DNA of 64,000 nucleotides from Pseudomonas fluorescens (GCF_902497785.1 NZ_CABVHK010000013.1:62001-126000); one strand, 5' to 3'; numbered from the stretch's first letter, positions 8,446-17,101 are shown. Program-made: numbers and translations. Notes: generated by a model from the sequence alone, not told the origin.

Positions 8446-9404
8446 CAGAAATGTCCTTTGATCGCGAGTTCGCGGTAGTAGGCGCCGAGCGCAGTCAGGC
8501 GGCAGCCGGTGGAGTGCATGGCGGCGAAGTACATGTGCTCGGCGTCGACCGGTTCGATCAGGCTGTGGCGGTTGCACTTTTGCAGTTGGTTGAAGATTTC
8601 GCCGTTGTCGGGATCGAACGCGGAGGCGGTCGGTTCGTAGCTCGGATCGAGTCGATAGACGTAGCTGGGCTCCGGGAACCAGTCCTTGAGTTTGCGCAAG
8701 GTGTCTTCAGCGATCAGCGGCGCGACTTCGCGCAGCGGCACAAACTGCGACACGTTGGTCTTGAATACCGGTCGCTGTTCCCAGGCGCCCAACGCATTAT
8801 CGACAAACGAATACACGCTGCCGGGCGTGACTTTGCCCAACACATTGGCGGCTCCGCCGTGAAGCGCTTGCAGCAACAGATCGGTAAAAACCCCGTGGCC
8901 CCGACCTTCCATCGCCGCTTGATCCTTTTTGCAGGCGGTGAGGATGGTCAAGCCCTCGCTGACAATGCTGCTGCCGCCGCGCAACCCGCGCATGGCCGCT
9001 GCTGCACCCGCCTGGCAACAATCGAGAATGATGATTTTGTTCTTGATGTGTTGAGCATCTTCCGCCCATTTCAAGACATCGCTGATGCGAATGCCCTCTA
9101 CGCCGTGCCCGAAGTCCTGAGGGATCAGCAAGCCTTCATCGATGCTGGTATCGAACTGGCCGTGGCCGGCGAAGTACAACAGGGCCACATCGCAATCACC
9201 CGAGAACAGGCTCTGGATCTGCTGCTTCAAAAACGTGTGAGTGAGATGGTCCTCCGCCGACGTCAGAACCTTGCTGCTGAAGTTGGGTCGGCCGCTGGCG
9301 TGGCGCTCCAGCACCGATGCCATGGCCATCGCATCGTTATTGCAGCCGCTCAGCGGTGGAACATGGGCGTAATGGTTAATTCCGATGAACAGTCCCTTGC
9401 GCAT
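8445..9404 (-). CDS. Caspase-like (peptidase C14) effector of the TIR-caspase operon
   Basis: 319 residues starting at 9404 (MRKGLFIGINHYAH). The N-terminal 215 residues form a metacaspase/caspase p20-like fold: strand KGLFIGIN, the catalytic His in YFAGHGQFD (H81) and the catalytic Cys in IILDCCQAG (most likely C130, with C129 beside it). TILTACKK (153-160) is the following strand. The C-terminal 80-100 residues do not resemble a known domain and may sense a ligand. There is no signal peptide. It starts two bases after the first TIR gene and overlaps the second by one base. In the described type IV Thoeris system a TIR product (N7-cADPR) activates such a protease, which then degrades cell proteins. 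That role is inferred here from architecture. Confidence 0.85.
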   Translation of the reverse strand: MRKGLFIGINHYAHVPPLSGCNNDAMAMASVLERHASGRPNFSSKVLTSAEDHLTHTFLKQQIQSLFSGDCDVALLYFAGHGQFDTSIDEGLLIPQDFGHGVEGIRISDVLKWAEDAQHIKNKIIILDCCQAGAAAAMRGLRGGSSIVSEGLTILTACKKDQAAMEGRGHGVFTDLLLQALHGGAANVLGKVTPGSVYSFVDNALGAWEQRPVFKTNVSQFVPLREVAPLIAEDTLRKLKDWFPEPSYVYRLDPSYEPTASAFDPDNGEIFNQLQKCNRHSLIEPVDAEHMYFAAMHSTGCRLTALGAYYRELAIKGHF

Positions 9405-9406
9405 GG

Positions 9407-9814
9407 TTACACCGCCGTGTGCAGTCGAATGGTACTGACGATGCTTTTGGTGTTCCACGCGCACTCGGCGTGGGCGGCGTTGCGTACTACCGTGGAAATC
9501 CGGTCGGCGCCAAAGGGCTTGATCGCAATGATCACCTTGCCCATGCGCCTGGCAATCTCGATTTCCTTGTTGATCCACTTGCTGTACGTCGAATACACGC
9601 CGGCCATGATCAACACGGCGGAGCAAGGGCGGATCTTGTCTTCGATGGCTGTTTCGAGTTGCTTGTCGGTGGGCGCGTCGAGGATCGGATTATGCGGTGG
9701 CACCGAAAAATTCTTGAAGGTGAAACCCGGCTGCGCTCTGAGCAGGCGCACGAGGTCGTCGTGGGTGTGGGCGTAATTCCACGAATGGCTGATAAACAGG
9801 TGATAGGTTTGCAT
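9407..9814 (-). CDS. TIR-domain protein 1 (ThsB-like) of the TIR-caspase operon
   Basis: 135 residues. The N-terminus MQTYHLFISHSWNYAHTHDD and the segment YSTYSKWINKEIEIARRMGK are typical of the MTH538/ThsB TIR-like family (formerly DUF1863). The candidate catalytic glutamate is E84 or E86, after W80. A hydrophobic strand VIIAIKPFG follows (94-102). Proteins of this family sense phage and make cyclic ADP-ribose isomers from NAD+. It is the first gene of the operon, ends two bases before the caspase start, and has its own candidate promoter upstream. Confidence 0.85.
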   Translation of the reverse strand: MQTYHLFISHSWNYAHTHDDLVRLLRAQPGFTFKNFSVPPHNPILDAPTDKQLETAIEDKIRPCSAVLIMAGVYSTYSKWINKEIEIARRMGKVIIAIKPFGADRISTVVRNAAHAECAWNTKSIVSTIRLHTAV

Positions 9815-9853
9815 CGAAATCCCTCACAGACGCAGGAGTGCGCAGAGGGCTTG

Positions 9854-9881
9854 AATGTAGGCACTTGGCGGGGTGTCACAA
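9854..9881 (-). promoter_or_regulatory. Candidate promoter of the TIR-caspase operon
   Basis: Reading the minus strand, TTGTGA (9881-9876) and TACATT (9859-9854) are 16 bases apart, ending 39 bases upstream of the first TIR gene. It is a moderate match and the only reasonable one seen in the 210-base gap to rsgA. Confidence 0.35.
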
Positions 9882-9988
9882 GATCGGCGGCAATAAAGAG
9901 AATGGCCTTACAGAAGGCGCACGCAAGCCTTTCAGAAATATCTGACGTTTAATCCGTGAGGGATTTGTAAGGCATAAACGAGAGAGCT

Positions 9989-10010
9989 CCGCCCCGTCAG
10001 CGTCGGGGCG
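9989..10010 (-). terminator. GC-rich hairpin after rsgA, weak terminator candidate
   Basis: GCCCCG (9991-9996) pairs with CGGGGC (10004-10009). It lies 15 bases downstream of the rsgA stop, but the following sequence on that strand has only a short broken T run, so termination may be partial. Confidence 0.35.
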
Positions 10011-10024
10011 GCAGGCTCACCTGT

Positions 10025-11056
10025 TTAGTAGCTGCTTTCCGGCAAACTGGCGATGATCGAGCGGTAGCTGTTCATCCGTTGCTGCTGCACGCGGCCTTCT
10101 TCGAGCGCCTTGAGCAGGGCGCAACCCGGCTCGCGGTCGTGTTTGCAGTCGCGGAAGCGGCAAGTGCCGATCAGGTCGTTGAACTCGATGAAGCCTGCTT
10201 CGACGTCGGCGCGGCTGACGTGGCCCAGGCCGAATTCGCGAATGCCCGGGGAGTCGATCAGCTCACCGCCACCGGGGAAGTGGAACAAACGCGCGGTGGT
10301 CGTGGTGTGAGTGCCCTGGCCGGACAGCTCGGACAGCGGGCCGACGCGGGTTTCGACTTCCGGCAGCAAACTGTTGACCAGCGAAGATTTGCCGACACCG
10401 GACTGGCCGACGAACACGCTGATGCGCCCGTCCAGTTGTTCTTGAAGTTGTTCCATGCCATTGCCGTGGTGCGCCGACACTTCCAGCACCGGATAACCCA
10501 GCGTGCGATAAACCGCGAGCAAGGCATTCAGCGCCGGGGCGTTCTGCTCGTCGATCAGGTCGAATTTGTTCAGCAGCAGCAGTGGCCGAATCCCGGCGTG
10601 TTCCGCCGCGACCAGGTAACGGTCGATCAGGTTGGCATGCGGCTCGGGCAACGGTGCGAAGACGATGACGATCATGTCAACGTTGGCCGCCACCGGCTTG
10701 AGCTGGCCACGGCTGTCCGGACGGCAGAGCTCGGTTTTGCGCGGCAGTTGCGCCACGATCACCCCGATGCCCTGGTTGCCGGCACGCCAGACCACCTGAT
10801 CGCCGGTCACCAGCGCCGGCAGGTTGGCGCGCAAGTGACAGCGGAACACTTGGCCGGCCAATTCGCCTTCGAGGGCTTCGACTTCGACCTGCACACCGAA
10901 GTGCGCGATCACCAGGCCGGTCTGTTCCGGGCCCAGGTCGCCGCCTTCAAGTGCCTCGACAGCCGAGGACTCGCGTTTGGCGGCGCGGGCAGCGCGCTCG
11001 CCCTGAATCTTTTCGATGCGCCAGTTTTGACGACGATTGAGTTGGCGTTTGGCCAT
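10025..11056 (-). CDS. rsgA: Ribosome small-subunit GTPase RsgA
   Basis: 343 residues. A basic N-terminal extension leads into an OB fold (about 40-110) and a circularly permuted GTPase domain in which G4 NKFD (163-166) precedes the P-loop GQSGVGKSS (217-225) and G3 DSPGIREFG. The C-terminal zinc-binding part has the pattern CRFRDCKHDREPGC. RsgA binds the decoding centre during late 30S maturation and releases assembly factors. It is separated from the divergent orn by about 100 bases. Confidence 0.95.
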   Translation of the reverse strand: MAKRQLNRRQNWRIEKIQGERAARAAKRESSAVEALEGGDLGPEQTGLVIAHFGVQVEVEALEGELAGQVFRCHLRANLPALVTGDQVVWRAGNQGIGVIVAQLPRKTELCRPDSRGQLKPVAANVDMIVIVFAPLPEPHANLIDRYLVAAEHAGIRPLLLLNKFDLIDEQNAPALNALLAVYRTLGYPVLEVSAHHGNGMEQLQEQLDGRISVFVGQSGVGKSSLVNSLLPEVETRVGPLSELSGQGTHTTTTARLFHFPGGGELIDSPGIREFGLGHVSRADVEAGFIEFNDLIGTCRFRDCKHDREPGCALLKALEEGRVQQQRMNSYRSIIASLPESSY

Positions 11057-11163
11057 GGGTGTTCCGTATGAAGAATGCAGCGATTAGGTAAAACGGCCGC
11101 GAGTTTAGCACGCCCGGGCGCCGCCCTAGGCTAAACTGCGCAGCATTGCCTAGGAGCCGACAC

Positions 11164-11706
11164 ATGCAAAACCCGCAGAATCTGATCTGGATCGACCTGG
11201 AAATGACCGGTCTGAACCCTGATACCGACGTCATCATCGAGATGGCCACCATTGTCACTGACAGTGATCTGAATACCTTGGCCGAAGGTCCGGTGATCGC
11301 CATCCATCACAGCGATGAAATTCTTGCTGGCATGGATGAGTGGAACACCCGTCAACACGGCGGCTCGGGCCTGACCCAGCGCGTGCGTGACAGCCGCATC
11401 AGCATGGCCGAAGCCGAAGCTGAGACCATTGCCTTCCTGGAGAAATGGGTGCCGAAGGGCAAGTCGCCGATCTGTGGCAACAGCATCTGCCAGGACCGAC
11501 GCTTCCTTTATACGCACATGAAATCCCTGGAAAGCTACTTCCACTACCGCAACCTCGACGTCTCGACCCTGAAAGAACTGGCCGCGCGCTGGGCGCCGGA
11601 CGTGCGTGACAGCTTCAAAAAGGGCAGCACCCACCTGGCGCTGGACGACATCCGCGAATCGATCGCCGAATTGCAGCATTACCGCCAGCATTTCATCAAG
11701 TTCTGA
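11164..11706 (+). CDS. orn: Oligoribonuclease
   Basis: 180 residues, a DEDDh 3'-5' exonuclease. The first catalytic pair is in WIDLEMTG (D11, E13), with later acidic residues in NSICQDRRFL and LALDDIRESI and a His in the last motif. Orn degrades 2-5 nt RNAs and, in Pseudomonas, pGpG, so it closes the c-di-GMP degradation pathway. The start at 11164 (MQNPQNL) has AGGAG eight bases upstream; the in-frame ATG at 11146 lacks one. Confidence 0.96.
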   Translation: MQNPQNLIWIDLEMTGLNPDTDVIIEMATIVTDSDLNTLAEGPVIAIHHSDEILAGMDEWNTRQHGGSGLTQRVRDSRISMAEAEAETIAFLEKWVPKGKSPICGNSICQDRRFLYTHMKSLESYFHYRNLDVSTLKELAARWAPDVRDSFKKGSTHLALDDIRESIAELQHYRQHFIKF

Positions 11707-11726
11707 TGCTGCATCGCGGTCCCTGT

Positions 11727-11807
11727 GTAGGAGCTGCCGCAGGCTGCGATCTTTTGATCCTGGTTCTAAAGCAAAATCAAAAGATCGCAGCCTGCGGCAG
11801 CTCCTAC
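11727..11807. repeat. Interspersed palindromic repeat, family A
   Basis: A long inverted repeat with arms GTAGGAGCTGCCGCAGGCTG and onward through CGATCTTTTGAT, the two arms separated by about 17 nt. It lies between orn and the TRIC-type gene. Ten copies or variants of this family are in the window. Confidence 0.88.
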
Positions 11808-11888
11808 AGGGGATTGCGGCACGCCTGCCCTCTTTTGGTGCCGGAACTAAATGGCTAGACTGCGCGCCTTCCTGCAAGGACCGCCACC

Positions 11889-12500
11889 ATGTTGCTGATG
11901 CTTTACCTGATCGCCATCACCGCCGAAGCCATGACCGGCGCGCTGTCTGCCGGCCGCCGCGGCATGGACTGGTTCGGCGTGGTGCTGATCGCCTGTATCA
12001 CGGCGTTGGGCGGCGGTTCGGTGCGCGACGTGCTGCTCGGCCATTACCCCCTGACCTGGGTCAAGCACCCGGAATACCTGGTGTTGACCTCGGTCGCGGC
12101 AATGGTCACGGTCTTCACGGCACGCTGGATGCGCCACCTGCGCTCGCTGTTTCTGGTGCTCGACGCCGTCGGGCTGGTGGCGTTCACCCTGATCGGCTGC
12201 ATGACCGCCCTGGAAATGGGCCACGGCATGCTGGTGGCCTCGGTCAGTGGCGTGATCACCGGCGTATTCGGCGGCATCCTGCGCGACATCTTCTGCAACG
12301 ACATCCCCCTGATTTTCCGTCGCGAGCTTTACGCCAGCGTCTCGTTCGCGGCGGCGTGGTGTTACATGCTGTGCCTTTATCTGAACGTGCCGGGAGAGCA
12401 GGCAATCCTGATCACCCTGTTCGGCGGCTTCCTGCTGCGCTTGCTGGCGATCCGGTTTCACTGGGAAATGCCCAAGTTCGTCTACAACGACGAAGCTTGA
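11889..12500 (+). CDS. TRIC / YicG family inner-membrane protein (UPF0126)
   Basis: 203 residues, almost wholly hydrophobic, with about six or seven membrane segments arranged as two similar halves. Each half carries the family motif: GGGSVRDVLLG (residues about 39-49) and GGILRDIFCND (about 135-145). Bacterial members form trimeric cation channels, and E. coli YicG has been linked to glycine uptake, so the substrate here is open. The start at 11889 follows a weak AGGA. It is flanked on both sides by family A repeats, so it probably stands alone. Confidence 0.82.
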   Translation: MLLMLYLIAITAEAMTGALSAGRRGMDWFGVVLIACITALGGGSVRDVLLGHYPLTWVKHPEYLVLTSVAAMVTVFTARWMRHLRSLFLVLDAVGLVAFTLIGCMTALEMGHGMLVASVSGVITGVFGGILRDIFCNDIPLIFRRELYASVSFAAAWCYMLCLYLNVPGEQAILITLFGGFLLRLLAIRFHWEMPKFVYNDEA

Positions 12501-12513
12501 ATCGCAAAGCCCT

Positions 12514-12591
12514 GTAGGAGCTGCCGAAGGCTGCGATCTTTTGATCTTGAAAAATCAGGATCAAAAGATCGCAGCCTTCGGCAGCTCCTAC
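12514..12591. repeat. Interspersed palindromic repeat, family A, containing the queG stop codon
   Basis: Arms at 12514-12545 and 12560-12591 (GTAGGAGCTGCCGAAGGCTG plus CGATCTTTTGAT). The GTAG at its right end provides, on the minus strand, the TAG stop of queG at 12590-12588. Confidence 0.88.
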
Positions 12592-13652
12592 GCCAGTCCG
12601 TGTTGTTTCAGCGCCCACTCGACATGTTCGCGCACCAGCTCTGACGGGTGCTCCCGGCGCGCCTTCAACGCCTCCAGCACCGGAATGCTCGACGGCGCAT
12701 TGCCCAGGCCCACCGCCAGATTGCGCAACCAGCGCTCGTAACCGGCGCGTCGTAACGGCGAACCTTCGGTACTGCTGAGAAATTTGTCCTCATCCCACAT
12801 GAACAATTCCGCCAGTTCGGCGTTGTCCAGATTGTGCCGTGGCTTGAAGTCGCTTTCGCCGGACGGGCGGGCGAAGCGGTTCCATGGGCAAACGATCTGG
12901 CAATCATCGCAGCCGAATACCCGATTGCCGATCAATGGCCGCAGGTCTTCGGGGATCGCGCTTTTCAGCTCGATGGTCAGATAGGAAATACAGCGCCGAG
13001 CGTCCAGCACATAAGGGCCGACGAAGGCATTGGTCGGGCAGATGTCCAGACACGCGGTACAGCGGCCGCAGTGTTCGGTGCTGTGGGGTGGGTCGACCGG
13101 CAGCGGCAGGTCGACAAACAGTTCGCTGAGGAAAAAATAACTGCCGGCCTTGCGATTCAAGACCAGCGTATTTTTGCCGATCCATCCAAGGCCGGCCTTT
13201 TCAGCAATGGCTTTTTCCAGCACCGGCGCACTGTCGACAAATGCGCGGTAGCCGAACGGGCCGATCACCGTCTGAATCTTTTCTGCCAGTTGTTGCACGC
13301 GTTTACGGATCAATTTGTGGTAATCGCGGCCCAAGGCATAACGCGAGACGTAGGCTTTTTCCGGTTGGGCCAGCAATTGCGCCATTTGGGTGTCGCCGGG
13401 CAGGTAGTCCATGCGCAGGGAAACCACGCGCAAAGTGCCCGGCACCAGCTCTTCCGGGTGTGAGCGTTTGCTGCCATGGGCGCCCATGTAGTCCATTTCG
13501 CCGTGATAGCCGGCTTCGAGCCAGCGCTCCAGGTGCTGCTCATGCTCGGCGAGGTCGAGGCCGCTGATGCCGACTTGCTGAAAGCCCAACTCGCGGCCCC
13601 AGTCCTTGATGGATTGGGCGAGGGCGGGCAGGTCTGTGGTAATAGCGGGCAT
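12588..13652 (-). CDS. queG: Epoxyqueuosine reductase QueG
   Basis: 354 residues, with the start at 13652 (MPAITTDLP). A cobalamin-binding N-terminal domain contains D139 in AFVDSAPVLE, the position of the catalytic aspartate. A bacterial ferredoxin module follows with CGRCTACLDIC (C195, C198, C201, C205) and CDDCQIVCPW (C248, C251, C255). The C-terminus is a HEAT-like helical tail. QueG performs the last step of queuosine synthesis in tRNA. The final codons run into a palindromic repeat that supplies the stop. The in-frame start at 13724 would overlap nnr and is rejected. Confidence 0.95.
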   Translation of the reverse strand: MPAITTDLPALAQSIKDWGRELGFQQVGISGLDLAEHEQHLERWLEAGYHGEMDYMGAHGSKRSHPEELVPGTLRVVSLRMDYLPGDTQMAQLLAQPEKAYVSRYALGRDYHKLIRKRVQQLAEKIQTVIGPFGYRAFVDSAPVLEKAIAEKAGLGWIGKNTLVLNRKAGSYFFLSELFVDLPLPVDPPHSTEHCGRCTACLDICPTNAFVGPYVLDARRCISYLTIELKSAIPEDLRPLIGNRVFGCDDCQIVCPWNRFARPSGESDFKPRHNLDNAELAELFMWDEDKFLSSTEGSPLRRAGYERWLRNLAVGLGNAPSSIPVLEALKARREHPSELVREHVEWALKQHGLA

Positions 13653-13715
13653 GAGGCGAGAGAAACCGGAGCTGAGGTGCGTATAATTCTGCCAGACATC
13701 GGAGCCTGAAGACGC

Positions 13716-15215
13716 ATGCCGCACACTAAAGATGATTTACCCGACGCGCTGTACAGCGCCGCGCAAGTGCGAGCCCTCGATGCGAGCCTGATTGCGGCCG
13801 GCACGCCGGGCTTCGAATTGATGCAGCGTGCGGCACGGGCGACCTGGCGTGCGCTGGTCCGGCAATGGCCGACGGCGAACGAATTGACGGTGGTCGCCGG
13901 TCACGGCAACAACGCTGGCGACGGCTATCTGGTTGCGGTGTTGGCCAGGCGGGCCAGTTGGCATGTGCGCGTGTTGGCGGCCGGAGATCCTCAGCAGTTG
14001 CAGGGCGATGCCCGATTGGCTCACGCAGAGGCCATCGCCGAAGGGGTCGCCGTTCAGAGCTGGACGGCGCAGTCCGAATTGCGCGGCGTCGTATTGGATG
14101 CCTTGCTCGGCACCGGTCTGGCGGGAGACGTGCGGGAACCCTATGCGAGTGTTATCGCGGCGATCAATGCCAGTGACCGACCGGTGGCCGCGGTGGATAT
14201 TCCTTCCGGGCTGTGTGCGGATACGGGGCGGGTGCTCGGCGCGGCGGTGCGGGCTGATCTGACCGTGACCTTCATCGGATTGAAACTGGGTCTGTTCACG
14301 GGCGACGCGGCGAATGTGGTGGGCGAGTTGGTCTTCAATGACCTGCAAGCCTCGCCTGAGTTGTGCGGCGAGATTCCCGTCAGCGCACGTCGCCTGTCGG
14401 CTGGCAACCTGCCGCGTCTGGCGGGTCGCGCACCGACTGCTTATAAAGGCAGTTTCGGCCATGTCCTGCTGATTGGCGGTGATCGCGGGTTCGGCGGCGC
14501 AATCCTGTTGAGCGCGCACAGTGCGCTGCGCAGTGGCGCGGGGATGGTGTCGGTGGCGACGCGCAGCGAACACGTCGCGGCGGCGCTGGCCAGAATCCCC
14601 GAAGCCATGGTGCTGGGGACTTCGTCGGCCAATCAGCTGATGGAGCTGCTGCAAAAGGTTTCCGTACTGGTGGTCGGTCCCGGCTTGGGGCAGGCTTCGT
14701 GGGGGCGCAGTCTGTTGTCGGCAGCGGCCAACGCGCCGTTGCCGCAAGTCTGGGACGCGGATGCATTGAACATGCTGGCGGGTGGGGTCGTAAGTTTGCC
14801 CAAGGATTGCGTGATTACGCCGCATCCGGGCGAGGCGGCGCGGTTGCTGGGAATATCAACGGCCGACGTTCAGGCCGACCGTCCTGCCGCCGCTCACGCT
14901 TTGAGCAAAAAATATACAGCCGTGGTGATTTTGAAAGGCGCCGGAAGTCTGGTCGCCAGCCCGGACGGGCGCCTGGCTGTCTGTCATCAAGGCCATCCGG
15001 CCATGGCCACGGCCGGATTGGGCGATGTACTCGCCGGTCTGGTAGGCGCGTTGCTGGCCCAGGGCATGGACGCATTCGATGCGGCCAGCCTTGCGGTGTG
15101 GCTGCACGCCAATGCTGGCGCGCAACAAGGTAAATCGGGCCGTGGGCTGGCGGCCAGTGATCTGATTCCAGCCATTCGTCAGTTGTTGGAGGAGCAAGCA
15201 CCGTGTCTGAAGTAA
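13716..15215 (+). CDS. nnr: Bifunctional NAD(P)HX epimerase / ADP-dependent NAD(P)HX dehydratase
   Basis: 499 residues with two fused repair domains. The N-terminal YjeF epimerase (about 15-220) has GHGNNAGDGYLVAVLARR and VAAVDIPSGL. The C-terminal ribokinase-like dehydratase (about 235-490) has VVGPGLGQ, DADALNML, TPHPGEAARLLG and GLGDVLAGLVGALLAQG. The enzyme restores NADHX and NADPHX damaged by hydration. It is divergent from queG (64 bases apart) and overlaps tsaE by 13 bases, so it heads the long operon. Confidence 0.94.
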   Translation: MPHTKDDLPDALYSAAQVRALDASLIAAGTPGFELMQRAARATWRALVRQWPTANELTVVAGHGNNAGDGYLVAVLARRASWHVRVLAAGDPQQLQGDARLAHAEAIAEGVAVQSWTAQSELRGVVLDALLGTGLAGDVREPYASVIAAINASDRPVAAVDIPSGLCADTGRVLGAAVRADLTVTFIGLKLGLFTGDAANVVGELVFNDLQASPELCGEIPVSARRLSAGNLPRLAGRAPTAYKGSFGHVLLIGGDRGFGGAILLSAHSALRSGAGMVSVATRSEHVAAALARIPEAMVLGTSSANQLMELLQKVSVLVVGPGLGQASWGRSLLSAAANAPLPQVWDADALNMLAGGVVSLPKDCVITPHPGEAARLLGISTADVQADRPAAAHALSKKYTAVVILKGAGSLVASPDGRLAVCHQGHPAMATAGLGDVLAGLVGALLAQGMDAFDAASLAVWLHANAGAQQGKSGRGLAASDLIPAIRQLLEEQAPCLK

Positions 15216-15673
15216 CTCTGTACCTGGCCGATGAAGAGGCGATGACCGAATTTGGCGCGCGCATCGCACGAACGACCGAAGGGCACGGTCTGATTTTTCT
15301 GGAGGGGGACCTTGGCGCGGGGAAAACCACGCTGTCCCGAGGCATCATCCGGGGATTGGGGCATGTCGGTGCGGTAAAAAGTCCGACGTTCACGTTGGTT
15401 GAACCCTACGAAATCGGCGACATACGCGCCTTCCATTTCGACCTGTATCGGCTGGTCGACCCTGAAGAACTGGAGTACCTCGGCATCCGCGACTACTTCG
15501 AAGACGATGCGTTATGCCTGATCGAATGGCCCGGCAAGGGTGCAGGCTTTTTGCCAAAGCCCGACCTGACCATTACCATTAGCCCGCAAGACAGCGGGCG
15601 TTCGCTGAAAATTTTGTCCCAGGGCTCGCGTGGCGAGTCGTGGTGTGCCGCTTTGGCATTGGAATCCAATTAA
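15203..15673 (+). CDS. tsaE: tRNA threonylcarbamoyladenosine synthesis ATPase TsaE
   Basis: 156 residues. The Walker A motif GDLGAGKTT is at residues 35-43, with SPTFTLV and HFDLYRL following as in the family. TsaE is the ATPase that resets the TsaBD complex making t6A37 in tRNA. The start is a GTG within the last codons of nnr, preceded by GGAGGAGC. The stop touches the next gene. Confidence 0.94.
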   Translation: MSEVTLYLADEEAMTEFGARIARTTEGHGLIFLEGDLGAGKTTLSRGIIRGLGHVGAVKSPTFTLVEPYEIGDIRAFHFDLYRLVDPEELEYLGIRDYFEDDALCLIEWPGKGAGFLPKPDLTITISPQDSGRSLKILSQGSRGESWCAALALESN

Positions 15674-17101
15674 ATGATGGGGTCTGGTATGCGCTTTCGC
15701 GCGATGGTAGCTGCCGTAGGGTTGTTGTTTTTGGCGGTGACCGTCAACGCTGTGGCCGAAACGAAGGTCAACAGCGTTCGCCTGTGGCGGGCGCCGGACA
15801 ACACACGGCTGGTGTTCGACCTGACCGGGCCGGTGCAACACAGCGTTTTCACCTTGACGTCCCCGGACCGGCTGGTGATCGACATCAATGGCGCAACCCT
15901 CGGAGCGCCACTGAACGTCAACGCTTCGAATTCGCCGATCACTGCCATGCGCTCGGCCCAACGCACGCCGACCGACCTGCGCGTGGTCATCGACCTGAAA
16001 AAGGCCGTCACGCCGAAGAGTTTTACCTTGGCGCCGAACGCCCAATACGGCAACCGACTGGTGGTCGATCTGTTCGACAATCCCGCCGACGCCGCACCGA
16101 TTCCTGTGCCGACCAACGTCGCGACGGTGGCCCCGGTCCCGGTCACCCCGATCGATCCTCCCGTCAAGCTGCCGCCCGCTCCTGCCGGCAAGCGCGACAT
16201 TATTGTGGTCATCGATGCCGGTCACGGCGGCGAAGACCCGGGCGCCTCGGGCTCTCGCGGTCAGCGTGAAAAAGACGTGGTATTGGCCATCGCTCGCGAA
16301 TTGCAGCGTCAGGTCAACGGCATGAAGGGTTTCCGCGCCGAACTGACCCGCACTGGCGACTACTTCATTCCGTTGCGCGGGCGTACCGAAATCGCCCGCA
16401 AGAAGGGCGCCGACCTGTTCGTTTCGATCCACGCCGACGCTGCGCCTTCGGCCGCTGCCTTCGGTGCGTCGGTGTTCGCCCTGTCTGATCGCGGCGCCAC
16501 CTCGGAAACTGCGCGTTGGCTGGCCGACAGCGAAAACCGTTCCGACTTGATCGGCGGCGCCGGCAACGTCAGCCTCGACGACAAGGACCGCATGCTCGCA
16601 GGCGTATTGCTCGACCTGTCGATGACCGCGTCCCTGACCTCCAGCCTCAACGTCGGCCAGAAGGTTCTGAGCAACATTGGTCGCGTCACGCCACTGCACA
16701 AACAGCGCGTGGAGCAAGCCGGGTTTATGGTCCTGAAGTCGCCGGACATCCCGTCGATCCTGGTGGAAACCGGGTTCATCTCCAACGCGAATGAAGCGTC
16801 GAAGCTTGCCGCCGCGAACCACCAGCAGGCGCTGGCGCGTTCGATCAGCAGCGGCGTGCGTCAGTTCTTCCAGCAGAATCCGCCACCGGGCACTTACATT
16901 GCCTGGCTGCGTGATTCCGGCAAGATCGCCCAAGGGCCACGGGATCACCGGGTTAACCCCGGCGAAACCCTGGCGATGATCGCCGTGCGTTATCAGGTGT
17001 CCCCGGCGACCCTGCGCAGCGCCAACAACCTGAAAAGCGACGAGCTGAAAGTCGGCCAGACCCTGACCATTCCCGGCACCGAACTGGCTTCCAAAGAATG
17101 A
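15674..17101 (+). CDS. N-acetylmuramoyl-L-alanine amidase (AmiB/AmiC type) with LysM
   Basis: 475 residues. A signal peptide (MRFRAMVAAVGLLFLAVTVN, cleaved after about residue 28) leads into an AMIN domain (about 30-135), a Pro/Val-rich linker and the zinc amidase_3 domain (about 175-400). Zinc ligands are in DAGHGGEDPG, REKDVVLAIARE and SIHADA. A LysM domain forms the C-terminus (NPGETLAMIAVRYQVS). It cleaves peptide stems from murein at the septum, normally activated by a LytM factor. Several start codons are possible (15674, 15677, 15689); the last gives the most regular signal peptide. It overlaps mutL by four bases. Confidence 0.92.
   Translation: MMGSGMRFRAMVAAVGLLFLAVTVNAVAETKVNSVRLWRAPDNTRLVFDLTGPVQHSVFTLTSPDRLVIDINGATLGAPLNVNASNSPITAMRSAQRTPTDLRVVIDLKKAVTPKSFTLAPNAQYGNRLVVDLFDNPADAAPIPVPTNVATVAPVPVTPIDPPVKLPPAPAGKRDIIVVIDAGHGGEDPGASGSRGQREKDVVLAIARELQRQVNGMKGFRAELTRTGDYFIPLRGRTEIARKKGADLFVSIHADAAPSAAAFGASVFALSDRGATSETARWLADSENRSDLIGGAGNVSLDDKDRMLAGVLLDLSMTASLTSSLNVGQKVLSNIGRVTPLHKQRVEQAGFMVLKSPDIPSILVETGFISNANEASKLAAANHQQALARSISSGVRQFFQQNPPPGTYIAWLRDSGKIAQGPRDHRVNPGETLAMIAVRYQVSPATLRSANNLKSDELKVGQTLTIPGTELASKE

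Noticed and set aside
8577..8580. Upstream start at 8577 for the second TIR gene
   Set aside because: It would extend 44 codons into the caspase gene in another frame with no TIR-like residues; the coupled ATG at 8445 fits the fold.
11727..12591. Repeats of the GTAGGAGCTGCC type as a CRISPR array
   Set aside because: They are isolated inverted repeats flanking single genes, not regularly spaced direct repeats with unique spacers, and no cas genes are present.
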